Numbered from the stretch's first letter, positions 9,012 through 18,205 are shown. The stretch is 64,000 nt of DNA from Alkalihalobacillus bogoriensis ATCC BAA-922 (GCF_000621445.1 NZ_JHYI01000026.1:1-64000); one strand, 5' to 3'. Notes: generated by a model from the sequence alone, not told the origin. Program-made: numbers and translations.

Positions 9012-9473
9012 ATGAATACTTTTACATATAAAAGTCATTCACCAGAAGAAACAATGGCAGTTGGACAAGCACTGGCTCATTTTTTTCACCCTGGTGATGT
9101 TATAACATTAGAAGGAGATTTAGGCGCTGGGAAAACGCATTTCACGAAAGGAATTGCGAAAGGCTTAGGCATTACCCGTGTCGTTAATAGCCCGACGTTT
9201 ACGATTATTAAAGAATACAAAGGGTTGTTACCTCTGTATCATATGGATGCATACCGTTTAGAAAGTGAAGAAGAAGATTTAGGATTTGAAGAATATTTTA
9301 CTGGTGAAGGAATTACTGTTGTGGAATGGCCTAGTAAAATCGAGTCGATATTACCTGATGAGAAACTAGTTGTCACGATTACGTTAGGAGAAGAAGCGGA
9401 TACCCGCAGCATTCGTTTCACACCTGTGGGCAACCGTTACATCTCACTATGTAAGGAGTTTGAAAATCGATGA
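9012..9473 (+). CDS. tsaE: tRNA threonylcarbamoyladenosine biosynthesis ATPase TsaE
   Basis: 153 aa from ATG 9012 (AAAGGA just upstream); an ATG at 8991 that overlaps the thiL stop is an alternative. P-loop GDLGAGKTHFTKG and the family signatures VNSPTFTI and HMDAYRL are present, with VVEWPSKI near the end. TsaE works with TsaB and TsaD to attach threonylcarbamoyl to A37 of ANN-decoding tRNAs. It overlaps tsaB by 4 bp. Confidence 0.95.
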   Translation: MNTFTYKSHSPEETMAVGQALAHFFHPGDVITLEGDLGAGKTHFTKGIAKGLGITRVVNSPTFTIIKEYKGLLPLYHMDAYRLESEEEDLGFEEYFTGEGITVVEWPSKIESILPDEKLVVTITLGEEADTRSIRFTPVGNRYISLCKEFENR

Positions 9474-10186
9474 AAGTGCTAGCGATAGATACATCCACAT
9501 ATGTGATGGGTGTAGCAATTATAGAGAATAATAAAGTCCTTGGTGAATATATTACAAATATTAAAAAGAACCATTCAATCAGGTTGATGCCTGCGATTGA
9601 GCAAGTGATGCAAGAAGTGGGTGTATTACCAAAAGAATTGGATAAAATTGTTGTTGCCAAAGGTCCAGGTTCTTATACCGGAGTTAGAATTGCAGTAACG
9701 ACAGCGAAAACATTAGCTTGGTCTTTATCCATCCCAGTAGTAGGTGTGTCCAGTCTCCGTGTATTAGCGCAAAATGGTCGTGGGTTTGCTGGATATATTT
9801 GTCCTTTATACGATGCAAGACGAGGGCAAATTTATACAGGGTTATATCAAACAACAGACACACTGGACGTCATCCAGGTAGAAGAAGACCGACTACTGTT
9901 AACAAGTGAATGGGCTTCGATACTAAAAGAAAAAGAGCAAGATATTTTATTTATTGGTAATGATGTATCACTACATAGAAGCACTTTAGTAGAACAACTA
10001 CAACATCATGTGTTCGTAGCCCCGCCATCACTTTTTAATCCACGGCCAAGTGAATTGGCACTACTAGGAGCAAATGAAGATGGAGAATCAAATGTTCACC
10101 TGTTTTCTCCAACTTATTTGCAGTTAGCAGAAGCTGAATCAAAATGGTTACAAGCGCAACAAATGAAGGGGAATGAAAATGAGTGA
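9470..10186 (+). CDS. tsaB: tRNA threonylcarbamoyladenosine biosynthesis protein TsaB
   Basis: 238 aa, ASKHA-fold protein with LAIDTSTYVMGVA at the N-terminus and KGPGSYTGVRIAVTTAK, which is diagnostic of TsaB. It lacks the metal-binding HxxxH of its paralogue TsaD and acts as its dimer partner. Its end overlaps the start of rimI, supporting coupled translation. Confidence 0.95.
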   Translation: MKVLAIDTSTYVMGVAIIENNKVLGEYITNIKKNHSIRLMPAIEQVMQEVGVLPKELDKIVVAKGPGSYTGVRIAVTTAKTLAWSLSIPVVGVSSLRVLAQNGRGFAGYICPLYDARRGQIYTGLYQTTDTLDVIQVEEDRLLLTSEWASILKEKEQDILFIGNDVSLHRSTLVEQLQHHVFVAPPSLFNPRPSELALLGANEDGESNVHLFSPTYLQLAEAESKWLQAQQMKGNENE

Positions 10187-10640
10187 TCAACAACCAACCG
10201 TTCGTTTTATGACGGTTCAAGATATTGAGCAAGTGTTGATTGTTGAGCATGATGCTTTTACAGTCCCATGGAGCCAACAAGCTTTTTTTAATGAGTTAAA
10301 GAACAACCAGTTTGCTTATTATGTTGTTATGGAGTATGAAAACCAAATTATTGGTTATTGTGGTGTTTGGTTAGTACTAGACGAGGCGCATATTACGAAC
10401 ATTGCCATACATTCTAATTATCAAGGTAGGAAGTTTGGAGAAGCGCTTTTACTTTATATGATGGAATTAGCTAAAACTTACGGCTCAAAAAAGATGACAT
10501 TGGAAGTGAGAGTTTCCAATAAGAAAGCACAAAAGCTTTATCGAAAGTTAGGATTTAAAATGGGAGGTATTCGTAAAAATTACTACACGGATAATCTCGA
10601 AGATGCCTTAATAATGTGGGTGGTATTAGATGAAGGATGA
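10179..10640 (+). CDS. rimI: Ribosomal protein S18-alanine N-acetyltransferase
   Basis: 153 aa, GNAT fold. The acetyl-CoA loop is [14 protein letters not shown], and the C-terminal [18 protein letters not shown] and DALIMW are typical RimI. ATG 10179 is preferred because AAGGGG lies at workable distance, whereas the in-frame ATG at 10173 is too close. RimI acetylates the N-terminus of S18. It lies between tsaB and tsaD and overlaps tsaD by 11 bp, as in other Bacillaceae. Confidence 0.93.
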   Translation: MSDQQPTVRFMTVQDIEQVLIVEHDAFTVPWSQQAFFNELKNNQFAYYVVMEYENQIIGYCGVWLVLDEAHITNIAIHSNYQGRKFGEALLLYMMELAKTYGSKKMTLEVRVSNKKAQKLYRKLGFKMGGIRKNYYTDNLEDALIMWVVLDEG

Positions 10641-11640
10641 ATTAATTTTAGCAATTGAAACAAGCTGTGACGAAACGGCAGTCGCTGTTATCAAAAATGG
10701 TCGAGAGATTCTAGCCAATGTTGTTTCTTCACAAATTGAAAGCCATAAACGTTTTGGCGGTGTTGTTCCAGAGATCGCATCAAGACATCATGTTGAGCAG
10801 ATAACATATATCATTGAGCAAGCTATGAAAAAAGCAAATTGTCAATTTTCTGAGCTTGATGCAGTAGCCGTTACAGAAGGTCCAGGTTTAGTTGGAGCAC
10901 TTCTCATTGGAGTCAATGCAGCGAAAGCCGTCGCGTTTGCCCATCAACTTCCTTTAATTGGTGTTCACCATATTGCGGGACATATTTATGCGAACCGGCT
11001 TGTAACAGAGTTGCAATTTCCACTTTTAACCCTTGTTGTGTCAGGTGGTCATACAGAACTTGTCTATATGCCTGAACATGGCGTGTTTGAAGTTATTGGG
11101 GAAACAAGAGATGATGCGGTTGGTGAAGCATATGATAAAGTGGCGCGTACATTAGGACTTCCTTATCCTGGTGGTCCTCATATTGACCGTCTTGCTCTCG
11201 AAGGTGAAGATACACTCGATTTGCCTCGCGCGTGGTTAGAGCAAGATTCTTATGATTTTAGTTTTAGCGGGTTAAAATCTGCTGTCATTAATCAACTTCA
11301 CAATGCGAACCAACGTGGGATTGAATTAAAAAAAGAAAATGTAGCAGCTAGCTTCCAAGCGAGTGTGATTGATGTGCTTGTGACAAAATCAATCCGTGCT
11401 GTTGAGCAATATAATGTAAAACAATTTCTTCTAGCAGGTGGAGTAGCAGCAAACAGAGGATTACGAGAAAAGCTAGAACAATCTTTTGCTGATAAACCTG
11501 TTGAATTGGTAATTCCACCACTGTCGCTTTGTACCGATAATGCAGCAATGATCGGTGCTGCAGCAAGTATTTATGTAAAGAAAGGCAAGTTTGCCACCTA
11601 TCAATTAAATGGACAACCTGGTTTAGAATTAAATCATTAG
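10630..11640 (+). CDS. tsaD: tRNA N6-adenosine threonylcarbamoyltransferase
   Basis: 336 aa. Starts with the Kae1/TsaD signature [14 protein letters not shown]. The metal-binding [10 protein letters not shown] (HxxxH near residue 115) and substrate-loop VSGGHTEL are intact, as are [19 protein letters not shown] and the distal [12 protein letters not shown]. It transfers the threonylcarbamoyl group to tRNA A37 together with TsaB and TsaE. Last gene of the run; a terminator and the DnaA-box cluster follow. Confidence 0.96.
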   Translation: MKDELILAIETSCDETAVAVIKNGREILANVVSSQIESHKRFGGVVPEIASRHHVEQITYIIEQAMKKANCQFSELDAVAVTEGPGLVGALLIGVNAAKAVAFAHQLPLIGVHHIAGHIYANRLVTELQFPLLTLVVSGGHTELVYMPEHGVFEVIGETRDDAVGEAYDKVARTLGLPYPGGPHIDRLALEGEDTLDLPRAWLEQDSYDFSFSGLKSAVINQLHNANQRGIELKKENVAASFQASVIDVLVTKSIRAVEQYNVKQFLLAGGVAANRGLREKLEQSFADKPVELVIPPLSLCTDNAAMIGAAASIYVKKGKFATYQLNGQPGLELNH

Positions 11641-11648
11641 GTTTGTTT

Positions 11649-11692
11649 AAACCTCATCTTTTCAGTTAAAACTGAGAAGATGAGGTTTTTTT
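11649..11692 (+). terminator. Terminator of the thiL-tsaD operon
   Basis: About 15-bp stem (AACCTCATCTTTTCAG with CTGAGAAGATGAGGTT) and seven T residues. Repeat B copy 2 begins 4 bp behind the last T. Confidence 0.93.
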
Positions 11693-11696
11693 AAAG

Positions 11697-11799
11697 TAAG
11701 AAAAATTTTGGTGTAGTAGTGAAGCTTTGAAAGCTTATTCTAGAAGAGCGAAGGCTCCGCACTTCGCTTGAAATGAAAAGACGCTACGCGTTTTTCTTA
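11697..11799 (+). repeat. Family B repeat, copy 2 (short form, 103 bp)
   Basis: Perfect 9-bp terminal inverted repeats: TAAGAAAAA at 11697 and TTTTTCTTA ending at 11799. Between them are GTGAAGCTTTGAAAGCTT, the hairpin GCGAAGGCTCCGCACTTCGC and GACGCTACGCG. It lacks the 64-bp insert of copies 1 and 4. It abuts the DnaA-box cluster. Confidence 0.92.
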
Positions 11800-11804
11800 T
11801 CTAA

Positions 11805-11987
11805 TGTGGAAAAGTTTATCCACAACGAGCGTGAATAAGTGGATAAGTGAAAAAAACCTTAATAAATCAAGGTTATTAATTGTTTATAAAAATATGTGGA
11901 TAACTATGTGGATAATGTGAATAACTTTCAAAACACTAGTTGTAACAATACACAGTATGTGGACAAACTTGTGTATAATGTGGATAG
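11805..11987. promoter_or_regulatory. DnaA-box cluster behind tsaD
   Basis: In 183 bp there are three perfect TTATCCACA boxes (11816 on +, 11895 and 11907 on -) and at least six one-mismatch boxes on the minus strand (11805, 11838, 11916, 11958, 11970 as TTATACACA, 11979). In B. subtilis one of the DnaA-box clusters outside oriC lies in the tsaD(gcp)-ydiF interval, so this looks like the same conserved site, here with a gene inserted beyond it. No dnaA/dnaN context, so it is not oriC. Confidence 0.8.
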
Positions 11988-12022
11988 TTTTAGAATAAAA
12001 ACAAAAAAGGTAGGGTTATAGG

Positions 12023-14164
12023 TTGAAAAAAACGATAGTGACTTGTTCATTTCTTGCTTTTTTTCTTTTTTCTATAAATGTTACGGCACAATCGTCTGAG
12101 GAGGAAAGTGTTGTTCTCGTGCTTGTACCAGAGCTTTCATTTGCCGAAGCGACATGGTTATACACATGGGGACAACATCAGGACATATGGCAGCAGGCAT
12201 CGTTTGCCGGGATGAATATCCGTCCAGATGGACCATACTCTTATTTAAATAATGCTGTTTCATTAAGTATGGGTGTTCGAGGAGTTGGTGTTCAAGGTTG
12301 GAATGCTTTTGAACCAAGAGAAAAAATAGAAACAGTGCTTGCAAAAGACGTGATGAAACAGTGGACAGGTGGCTATCCACAGGATAGTTTGCTCCACCCG
12401 TATTTTCATAAGCTAGTAGATAAAAATAAACAATCCACATATCAAGGTGAAGTTGCCATTCTTGGGGAAGCATTAAAACAACATGGAGTTTCAACATATG
12501 TGATGGGTCATAGTGATATTGAAGGGGAAAAGATACGATACGGCTCTCTTTTTACAATGGACCAACAAGGCGAAACAAAGGGTTCAGTAGTTAAAGGGGT
12601 CGTAAACAATCCACAGTTTCCTGCTAGTTATCAAATGGATGGGGATATCATTGTGGATAGCATTCAACAACGTGAAAAAAAACAGTCCTCATTGTTTACA
12701 GTTGTGGAATGGGGAGACTTCCAACGTTTGTTTTCGATAAAAGAGGAAATGACGGATGAACATTTTCAAAAACAGTATGAATCATCATTAAACCAATTAG
12801 AACAATTTATTGTTCAGTTAATAGGAGAGCGGACCGTCATCCTTCTTTCACCTATGATGCATCAAGAAGCATATAAAGAGAAAAAGCAACTTGCACCAAT
12901 TTGGGTATGGCATAAAGAAAAGATGTTTCCGCAAGTCATGTATTCCGAAACGACCAACCAAGAAGCGATTATTTCCAATTTAGACATTGTCCCGACCATT
13001 TTGAGTTTATATAACATTGATAAACCAGCAATTTTAATGGGACAACCGTTACAACTTACGATGAGTGAAGGTTATGACCATACAACGGTTTTCGAGGAAG
13101 TTAATTTAGCGTTTACGATTTATCAATCAAGAGGCGTTATATTATCGAGCTATATCACATTATTAACTATATTGTTAGTGGCCATTAGTATATTACTATG
13201 GAGAAAAGCAGCGAACCGCTTGTGGATAAAGTTAGCGAAAGTGTTATTAGTTTCAGCTGTCAGTTCTCCTTTTTGGTTTTTAACGACACCACGATTACTA
13301 ACGATTGTGGATGTGGGCTATTATTTTTGGTTACTATCGTTCTTTTCGATTGTAACAGGTTATTTGTTAACAACGTTTGTGAAAAAACCTTTACTTCTTG
13401 TTGGTGCTGCTCATGTGTTTGTATTAACTGTGGATTTATTGTTAGGAAACCCATTAATGCAACGTTCGTATTTAGGATATGACCCGATAATTGGAGCGAG
13501 ATATTATGGAATCGGAAATGAATATGCTGGTGTGTATATTGTTTCCGTCCTTTTAGTGCTCACTCCATGCTTTCGAAAACAAACATGGTACACGTCAGCT
13601 TTAATCGGATTTATGTTAGCTGGACTTTTATTTATGCTAGGGGCGAGTCATCTAGGCACAAATGCAGGGGCAACATTAGCGGCAGGTGTAGCATGTGGAT
13701 ATTTACTTTTTCAATATGTACCAATCAAACGAAAACGAAATGTATGGGCTGGAGCAGTGATTCTAGCCATAGCGGCATTTGGTCTTTTATTTCTATTGCA
13801 ATTGACCGGAAAAACAACACATATCGGTTATGCTTTTGAACGACTGTTAAGTGGGGATTTCAGCTATGCTTACGATGTTATTAAACGAAAACTAGCGATG
13901 AATTGGAAAATTTTTAAGTATTCTAATTGGACTCAATTATTCGTGACAAGTTACATATTAATCGGTTTTGTATTATGGCGCCAAAAACGAATTGTACGTG
14001 ATAAAGCTGAAAAAACCGTGTTACAAACAGGGATTGTCGCTTCTGTTGCCTTACTAGTTTTAAATGACTCAGGGGTTGTTGCTGCTGCAACATCAATGTT
14101 TCTTTTAGTGGCACTCAGTTATTATTGGATGTTAGAAGAAAAAGAAAGAGTGGAACAGAAATAA
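12023..14164 (+). CDS. Exported AlkP-fold domain fused to a multi-pass membrane domain, function unknown
   Basis: 713 aa, TTG start with AGGTAGGG upstream. A signal peptide (to about residue 22) is followed by a soluble outer domain of about 340 residues that resembles the alkaline-phosphatase/sulfatase fold at its end (SNLDIVPTILSLYNID and ILMGQPLQ, the place where that fold ends its metal site). The usual N-terminal metal/nucleophile motif is not obvious. From about residue 370 there are nine or ten membrane segments with conserved-looking YGIGNEYAG, ASHLGTNAGAT and LNDSGVVAAA in the loops. It lies between the DnaA boxes and the ABC-F gene, where B. subtilis has nothing comparable. I can name no function. 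Confidence 0.65.
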   Translation: MKKTIVTCSFLAFFLFSINVTAQSSEEESVVLVLVPELSFAEATWLYTWGQHQDIWQQASFAGMNIRPDGPYSYLNNAVSLSMGVRGVGVQGWNAFEPREKIETVLAKDVMKQWTGGYPQDSLLHPYFHKLVDKNKQSTYQGEVAILGEALKQHGVSTYVMGHSDIEGEKIRYGSLFTMDQQGETKGSVVKGVVNNPQFPASYQMDGDIIVDSIQQREKKQSSLFTVVEWGDFQRLFSIKEEMTDEHFQKQYESSLNQLEQFIVQLIGERTVILLSPMMHQEAYKEKKQLAPIWVWHKEKMFPQVMYSETTNQEAIISNLDIVPTILSLYNIDKPAILMGQPLQLTMSEGYDHTTVFEEVNLAFTIYQSRGVILSSYITLLTILLVAISILLWRKAANRLWIKLAKVLLVSAVSSPFWFLTTPRLLTIVDVGYYFWLLSFFSIVTGYLLTTFVKKPLLLVGAAHVFVLTVDLLLGNPLMQRSYLGYDPIIGARYYGIGNEYAGVYIVSVLLVLTPCFRKQTWYTSALIGFMLAGLLFMLGASHLGTNAGATLAAGVACGYLLFQYVPIKRKRNVWAGAVILAIAAFGLLFLLQLTGKTTHIGYAFERLLSGDFSYAYDVIKRKLAMNWKIFKYSNWTQLFVTSYILIGFVLWRQKRIVRDKAEKTVLQTGIVASVALLVLNDSGVVAAATSMFLLVALSYYWMLEEKERVEQK

Positions 14165-14175
14165 TTGTTCCACTC
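14148..14175. terminator. Hairpin over the stop codon of the AlkP-like gene
   Basis: GAGTGGAACA (14148-14157) pairs perfectly with TGTTCCACTC (14166-14175), with the TAA stop in the loop. No T-run follows on either strand; repeat A copy 2 begins 7 bp later. It may act as a terminator or as a barrier between convergent genes. Confidence 0.5.
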
Positions 14176-14181
14176 TCGTAA

Positions 14182-14360
14182 CGGACAGCAAATCCGTTAT
14201 ATAGGATAATATCATGTGATTTTTCAACCGTTCGGACATTAGTTCCGTTATTGCAACAAAATTGAACAAAAAGGAGCGTACTAAGCGGGAATAACGGAAC
14301 AGAAGTCCGTATCGGTTTCTAAATCGTCGTTTTTTTTTAAAATAGCGGAATAGATGTCCG
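14182..14360. repeat. Family A repeat, copy 2
   Basis: Boxes: CGGACAGCAAATCCG at 14182, CGGACATTAGTTCCG at 14233, reverse CGGAACAGAAGTCCG at 14295 and CGGAATAGATGTCCG at 14346. The spacing 51/62/51 is identical to the other copies. It fills the gap between convergent genes and ends 11 bp before the ABC-F stop codon. Confidence 0.92.
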
Positions 14361-14370
14361 AATGAGAATC

Positions 14371-16302
14371 TTACTCCGATTGTAGCTGTTCCCATTCTTC
14401 CATTAGTTGTTCAATTTGTGCTTGTGTTGTTTCAACCTGGTTTTGGAGGTTTTTTGCTTTTTCAACATCTTCAAATGTCTCAGGTAAACATAATAACTCC
14501 TCGGTTTCACTTACAAGCTGCTCAAGCTTATCAATTTCAGCTTCAATTTCTTCAATACGGCGTAGTCGTTGGCGTTCTTTTCGTTTTTGCTCTTTATCTT
14601 GTTGAAAAGCAGTTTTATCTGATTTTACGTTTTTTTCTGTTGCTGTTGTTGCTTTTTGTTGGTTCGCTAATTCTTTTCGTTCCGCCATCTCAGCTTTTTT
14701 TTCTACATAATAATCGTAATCTCCTAAATACGTTGTAACCTTTGTCGGAGAAAGCTCAATAATTTGTGTGGCTAATCGATTTAGGAAATATCGGTCATGA
14801 GAAACAAACAGAATTGTTCCTGGATAATCAAGCAAGGCCGATTCCAGCACTTCTTTACTATCTAAATCAAGGTGGTTTGTCGGCTCATCTAAAATCAGGA
14901 AATTTGCTTTTTGCATCATTAATTTTGCTAATGCTAGTCTTGCTTTTTCACCACCACTCAAATCGGATACGACTTTTAACACATCATCTCCACTAAAGAG
15001 GAAGTTTCCTAACACGGTTCGTATTTCTTTTTCAGGTGTGAGCGGATAGTCGTCCCATAACTCATATAGTACTTGCTTGTTTGAAGATAAGTTAGCTTGT
15101 TCTTGGTCATAATAACCGATTTTTACATTACTACCTAAGCGAAAATGCCCTTCTTTTGGTTCGAGTTGTTCCGTTAACACTTTTAATAATGTCGATTTAC
15201 CGATTCCATTTGGACCGACTAAAGCAACACTTTCACCTCGAGTAATATCAAAGGTGATGTTTTGAAATAACGGTGTATCACCAAATTGCACAGAAAGGTC
15301 GGATACTTTAACAACTTCATTTCCTGTTTGTCGGTCAATTGTAAAGGAAAAGGATGTTGCCTTTTCCATTCCAGCGGGGCGATCCATGCGCTCCATACGT
15401 TCTAGCTGTTTACGGCGGCTTTGTGCTCGCTTTGTTGTTGACGCTCTAGCAATATTTCGTTGTACAAAGTCTTCGAGTTTTGCAATTTCATCTTGCTGTT
15501 TTTCATATTGCTTCACATCTTGTTCAAAGCGTCTTGCTTTTTCTTCTAAATAATCACTATAGTTTCCGCTAAACTTTGTTGCTTTTGTGCGGGAGAGCTC
15601 ATACACTTGATTGACAATTTTATCTAAGAAATAGCGGTCATGCGACACGATGAAAACAGCACCATCATAATTCGATAAATATTGTTCAAGCCATGTTAAA
15701 GTTTCGATATCAAGATGGTTCGTCGGCTCGTCCAAAATAAGTAAATGGGGCTTTGTTAATAAAAGTTTACCAAGCGCTAATCTTGTTTTTTGGCCACCGC
15801 TTAAGGATGAAATTTTTGTAGAGTAGTCGAGATGATCAAAATGTAAGCCAGCTAACACAGACCTAATGTCGGCTTCGTATTGATACCCACCTTCATCTTT
15901 AAAATTGACTTGTAGTTGGTCATATTCTGCTAAGAGCTTTTCATATTTTGTCGCATTCGCTAAAACAGCAGGGTCAGCCATCGACCGTTCAAGCTGGCGA
16001 AGTTGCTTTTCCATTTTACGTAATGGTTCAAAAACAAGAAGCATTTCTTCCCAAATAGAAAGTTCAGATTCTAGTCCAGAATGTTGAGAGAGGTATCCAA
16101 ATGTCACGTGTTTTGGTATGATAATTTCACCAGAGTCATAGGAGAGTTGCCCGGCTAATATTTTTAACAATGTTGATTTTCCAGCGCCGTTCCGCCCAAC
16201 TAAAGCTATTCGTTCTCTTGACTGTATTTCTAGCTTTATATTCGATAAAATAGGTTCAGCACCAAACGATTTAGTTAATTGAACGCATTGTAACAAAATC
16301 AT
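14371..16302 (-). CDS. ydiF: ABC-F family ATPase (translation factor type)
   Basis: 643 aa with two ABC domains and no membrane segment. First domain: Walker A VGRNGAGKST, signature SLSGGQKTRLAL, Walker B LLILDEPTNHLD. Second domain: VGPNGIGKST, DLSGGEKARLAL, FLILDEPTNHLD. The basic linker lies between them, and a charged coiled-coil C-terminal tail (about residues 535-643) follows. ABC-F proteins bind the ribosomal E site and relieve stalls or protect against antibiotics. Position between tsaD and rex matches B. subtilis ydiF, but here the gene is inverted relative to its neighbours. Confidence 0.9.
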   Translation of the reverse strand: MILLQCVQLTKSFGAEPILSNIKLEIQSRERIALVGRNGAGKSTLLKILAGQLSYDSGEIIIPKHVTFGYLSQHSGLESELSIWEEMLLVFEPLRKMEKQLRQLERSMADPAVLANATKYEKLLAEYDQLQVNFKDEGGYQYEADIRSVLAGLHFDHLDYSTKISSLSGGQKTRLALGKLLLTKPHLLILDEPTNHLDIETLTWLEQYLSNYDGAVFIVSHDRYFLDKIVNQVYELSRTKATKFSGNYSDYLEEKARRFEQDVKQYEKQQDEIAKLEDFVQRNIARASTTKRAQSRRKQLERMERMDRPAGMEKATSFSFTIDRQTGNEVVKVSDLSVQFGDTPLFQNITFDITRGESVALVGPNGIGKSTLLKVLTEQLEPKEGHFRLGSNVKIGYYDQEQANLSSNKQVLYELWDDYPLTPEKEIRTVLGNFLFSGDDVLKVVSDLSGGEKARLALAKLMMQKANFLILDEPTNHLDLDSKEVLESALLDYPGTILFVSHDRYFLNRLATQIIELSPTKVTTYLGDYDYYVEKKAEMAERKELANQQKATTATEKNVKSDKTAFQQDKEQKRKERQRLRRIEEIEAEIDKLEQLVSETEELLCLPETFEDVEKAKNLQNQVETTQAQIEQLMEEWEQLQSE

Positions 16303-16501
16303 ATTTCTTTCCTTCCTGACTAATAATAGTACGTGTATTTTTAAAATTAAGGATAAATTAAGTGTATCGCATTCCTAACTATTCAACAACTTCATGAACA
16401 GATGACGTAATCGATTGCAGTCGAGCAAAAATGGTGTACAATATGAGTAGGTATCTTGTACCCAAATTCACAATAGGAAGCGGAAGATGGAGGCGTCTTA
16501 T

Positions 16502-17134
16502 ATGGAGCAGACAAAAATTCCACAAGCGACAGCCAAACGGCTACCATTGTATTATCGATTTTTAGAAAATCTCCATGCTTCTGGAAAACAGCGGGTGTCC
16601 TCATCTGAGTTAAGTGAAGCGGTAAAAGTAGATTCCGCCACAATACGGAGAGATTTTTCTTATTTTGGTGCCCTTGGCAAAAAGGGTTACGGTTACAATG
16701 TCAATTATTTGCTTACGTTCTTTCGGAAAACATTAGATCAAGATGAAACGACAAAAGTATTTTTAATTGGAGTCGGAAATCTTGGCACAGCGTTTTTACA
16801 TTATAATTTTTCTAAAAATAACAATACGAAAATTGTAATGGCGTTTGATGTTGATGAAGAAAAAGTTGGTTCACAAATTGGTAATGTGCCGATCTATCAT
16901 TTAGATGAGTTTGAAGAGAGGATGGACCCAGAAGTGACCGTCGCTATCTTAACGGTTCCCTCACAAGTTGCACAAAAAATTGCAGACCGTCTCGTTTCGG
17001 TTGGGATAAAGGGAATCTTAAATTTTACTCCAGCTCGATTAACGGTACCTGACCATGTACGTGTTCATCATATTGATTTGTCCATTGAACTACAAGCATT
17101 AACGTATTTTTTAAAACATTATCCAACTGAATAA
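16502..17134 (+). CDS. rex: Redox-sensing transcriptional repressor Rex
   Basis: 210 aa from ATG 16502, chosen because GGAGG at 16489-16493 is 8 bp ahead and the protein then starts like known Rex ([20 protein letters not shown]). N-terminal winged helix ([20 protein letters not shown]) and Rossmann NADH domain ([14 protein letters not shown]) are intact. Rex senses the NADH/NAD+ ratio and represses fermentative and respiratory genes. It is followed by the tat genes as in B. subtilis; moaC is missing in front. Confidence 0.96.
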   Translation: MEQTKIPQATAKRLPLYYRFLENLHASGKQRVSSSELSEAVKVDSATIRRDFSYFGALGKKGYGYNVNYLLTFFRKTLDQDETTKVFLIGVGNLGTAFLHYNFSKNNNTKIVMAFDVDEEKVGSQIGNVPIYHLDEFEERMDPEVTVAILTVPSQVAQKIADRLVSVGIKGILNFTPARLTVPDHVRVHHIDLSIELQALTYFLKHYPTE

Positions 17135-17163
17135 AAAAACTGAACTAAGAGGAGGTGTTTCGA

Positions 17164-17352
17164 ATGGGACCACTAGGTGGAGGAAGTCTAGTATTAATCG
17201 CAATTGTTGCGTTGCTCATTTTCGGGCCGAAAAAGTTACCTGAATTAGGAAAAGCAGCAGGGAACACATTACGTGAATTTAAAAATGCAACAAAAGGGTT
17301 AGCTGATGATGAGGAAGCAAACAAGAAAAATAATGATGAGAAACAACAATAG
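17164..17352 (+). CDS. tatA: Twin-arginine translocase subunit TatA
   Basis: 62 aa from ATG 17164 (GGAGG 8 bp ahead; the GTG at 17155 overlaps that site). One N-terminal membrane helix with the FGPKKLPELGKAAG hinge and amphipathic helix, then a charged tail. It forms the pore of a minimal TatA-TatC translocase that exports folded proteins. By position it corresponds to tatAy of B. subtilis. Confidence 0.93.
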   Translation: MGPLGGGSLVLIAIVALLIFGPKKLPELGKAAGNTLREFKNATKGLADDEEANKKNNDEKQQ

Positions 17353-17369
17353 TTAGGAATGAAGGAATC

Positions 17370-18134
17370 ATGGAACAAAGGGAAATGTCATTATTTGACC
17401 ATATTGGCGAGTTAAGAAAGCGGGTTATTATTATTCTGATTTTCTTCTTCGTCGCCATGATTGGTGGAATGTTTTTGGCCAAGCCACTTATTATGTATTT
17501 ACAAAGTGCTCCTGAAGCTCAAGAACTACCAATGAATGCCTTTAAATTAACCGATCCAATTCGAATTTATATGACATTCGCCTTTGCAAGTGCTGTTCTC
17601 CTTGTTTTCCCTGTGATTTTGTATCAGCTTTGGGCATTTATTAGCCCTGGCTTACATGAAAAGGAACGAAGGGTGACATTGTCCTACATCCCGATTTCGT
17701 TCTTTTTGTTTCTGTTAGGGATTTCGTTTTCCTACTTTATCTTGTTTCCGTTTATCATTCAGTTTATGGGTCGGTTGGCGGAGCAATTAAACATTACAGA
17801 ACAATATGGAATCAATGAGTACTTTTCATTTTTATTTCAAATTACATTACCTTTTGGATTTTTGTTTCAATTGCCTGTCGTTGTTATGTTTTTAACACGG
17901 TTAGGAATTGTTACACCGAAGTTTCTGTCTCAAGTTCGAAGGTATGCCTATTTTGTTTTGCTTGTCATCGCGGGTTTTATTACACCGCCAGAGTTAATCT
18001 CACATTTACTTGTAACCGTGCCGTTATTGCTGTTATATGAGTTTAGTATTTGGATTTCATACATTGCGTATCGGAAAGCGAAAAAAGCAGAAGAAGCGCT
18101 AGAAAAACAAGAAAATGATTCGTCGGTTCAATAA
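17370..18134 (+). CDS. tatC: Twin-arginine translocase subunit TatC
   Basis: 254 aa with six membrane helices. Conserved TatC features: HIGELRKRV at the N-terminus (signal-peptide recognition), FISPGLHEKERR in the first cytoplasmic loop and FITPPELISH near the end. It begins 17 bp behind tatA, so they are one transcript. It corresponds by position to tatCy. Confidence 0.95.
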   Translation: MEQREMSLFDHIGELRKRVIIILIFFFVAMIGGMFLAKPLIMYLQSAPEAQELPMNAFKLTDPIRIYMTFAFASAVLLVFPVILYQLWAFISPGLHEKERRVTLSYIPISFFLFLLGISFSYFILFPFIIQFMGRLAEQLNITEQYGINEYFSFLFQITLPFGFLFQLPVVVMFLTRLGIVTPKFLSQVRRYAYFVLLVIAGFITPPELISHLLVTVPLLLLYEFSIWISYIAYRKAKKAEEALEKQENDSSVQ

Positions 18135-18142
18135 TTAAAAAA

Positions 18143-18187
18143 GAAAAGGTTCAAATCCAATCGTGGGTTTGAACCTTTTCTTTTTTT
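18143..18187 (+). terminator. Terminator of the rex/tat operon
   Basis: 16-bp near-perfect stem (GAAAAGGTTCAAATCC with GGGTTTGAACCTTTTC) followed by T residues. Confidence 0.93.
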
Positions 18188-18205
18188 AGAATATAAGGAA
18201 GCATA

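Noticed and set aside
11805-11987. Chromosomal replication origin
   Set aside because: The DnaA boxes are real, but dnaA, dnaN and an A/T-rich unwinding stretch in the usual context are missing and the surrounding genes match the groESL region of other Bacillus genomes.
12081-12497. 138-codon open frame opposite the AlkP-like gene
   Set aside because: Antisense shadow; Leu/His/Gln-rich composition typical of reading a coding strand backwards.
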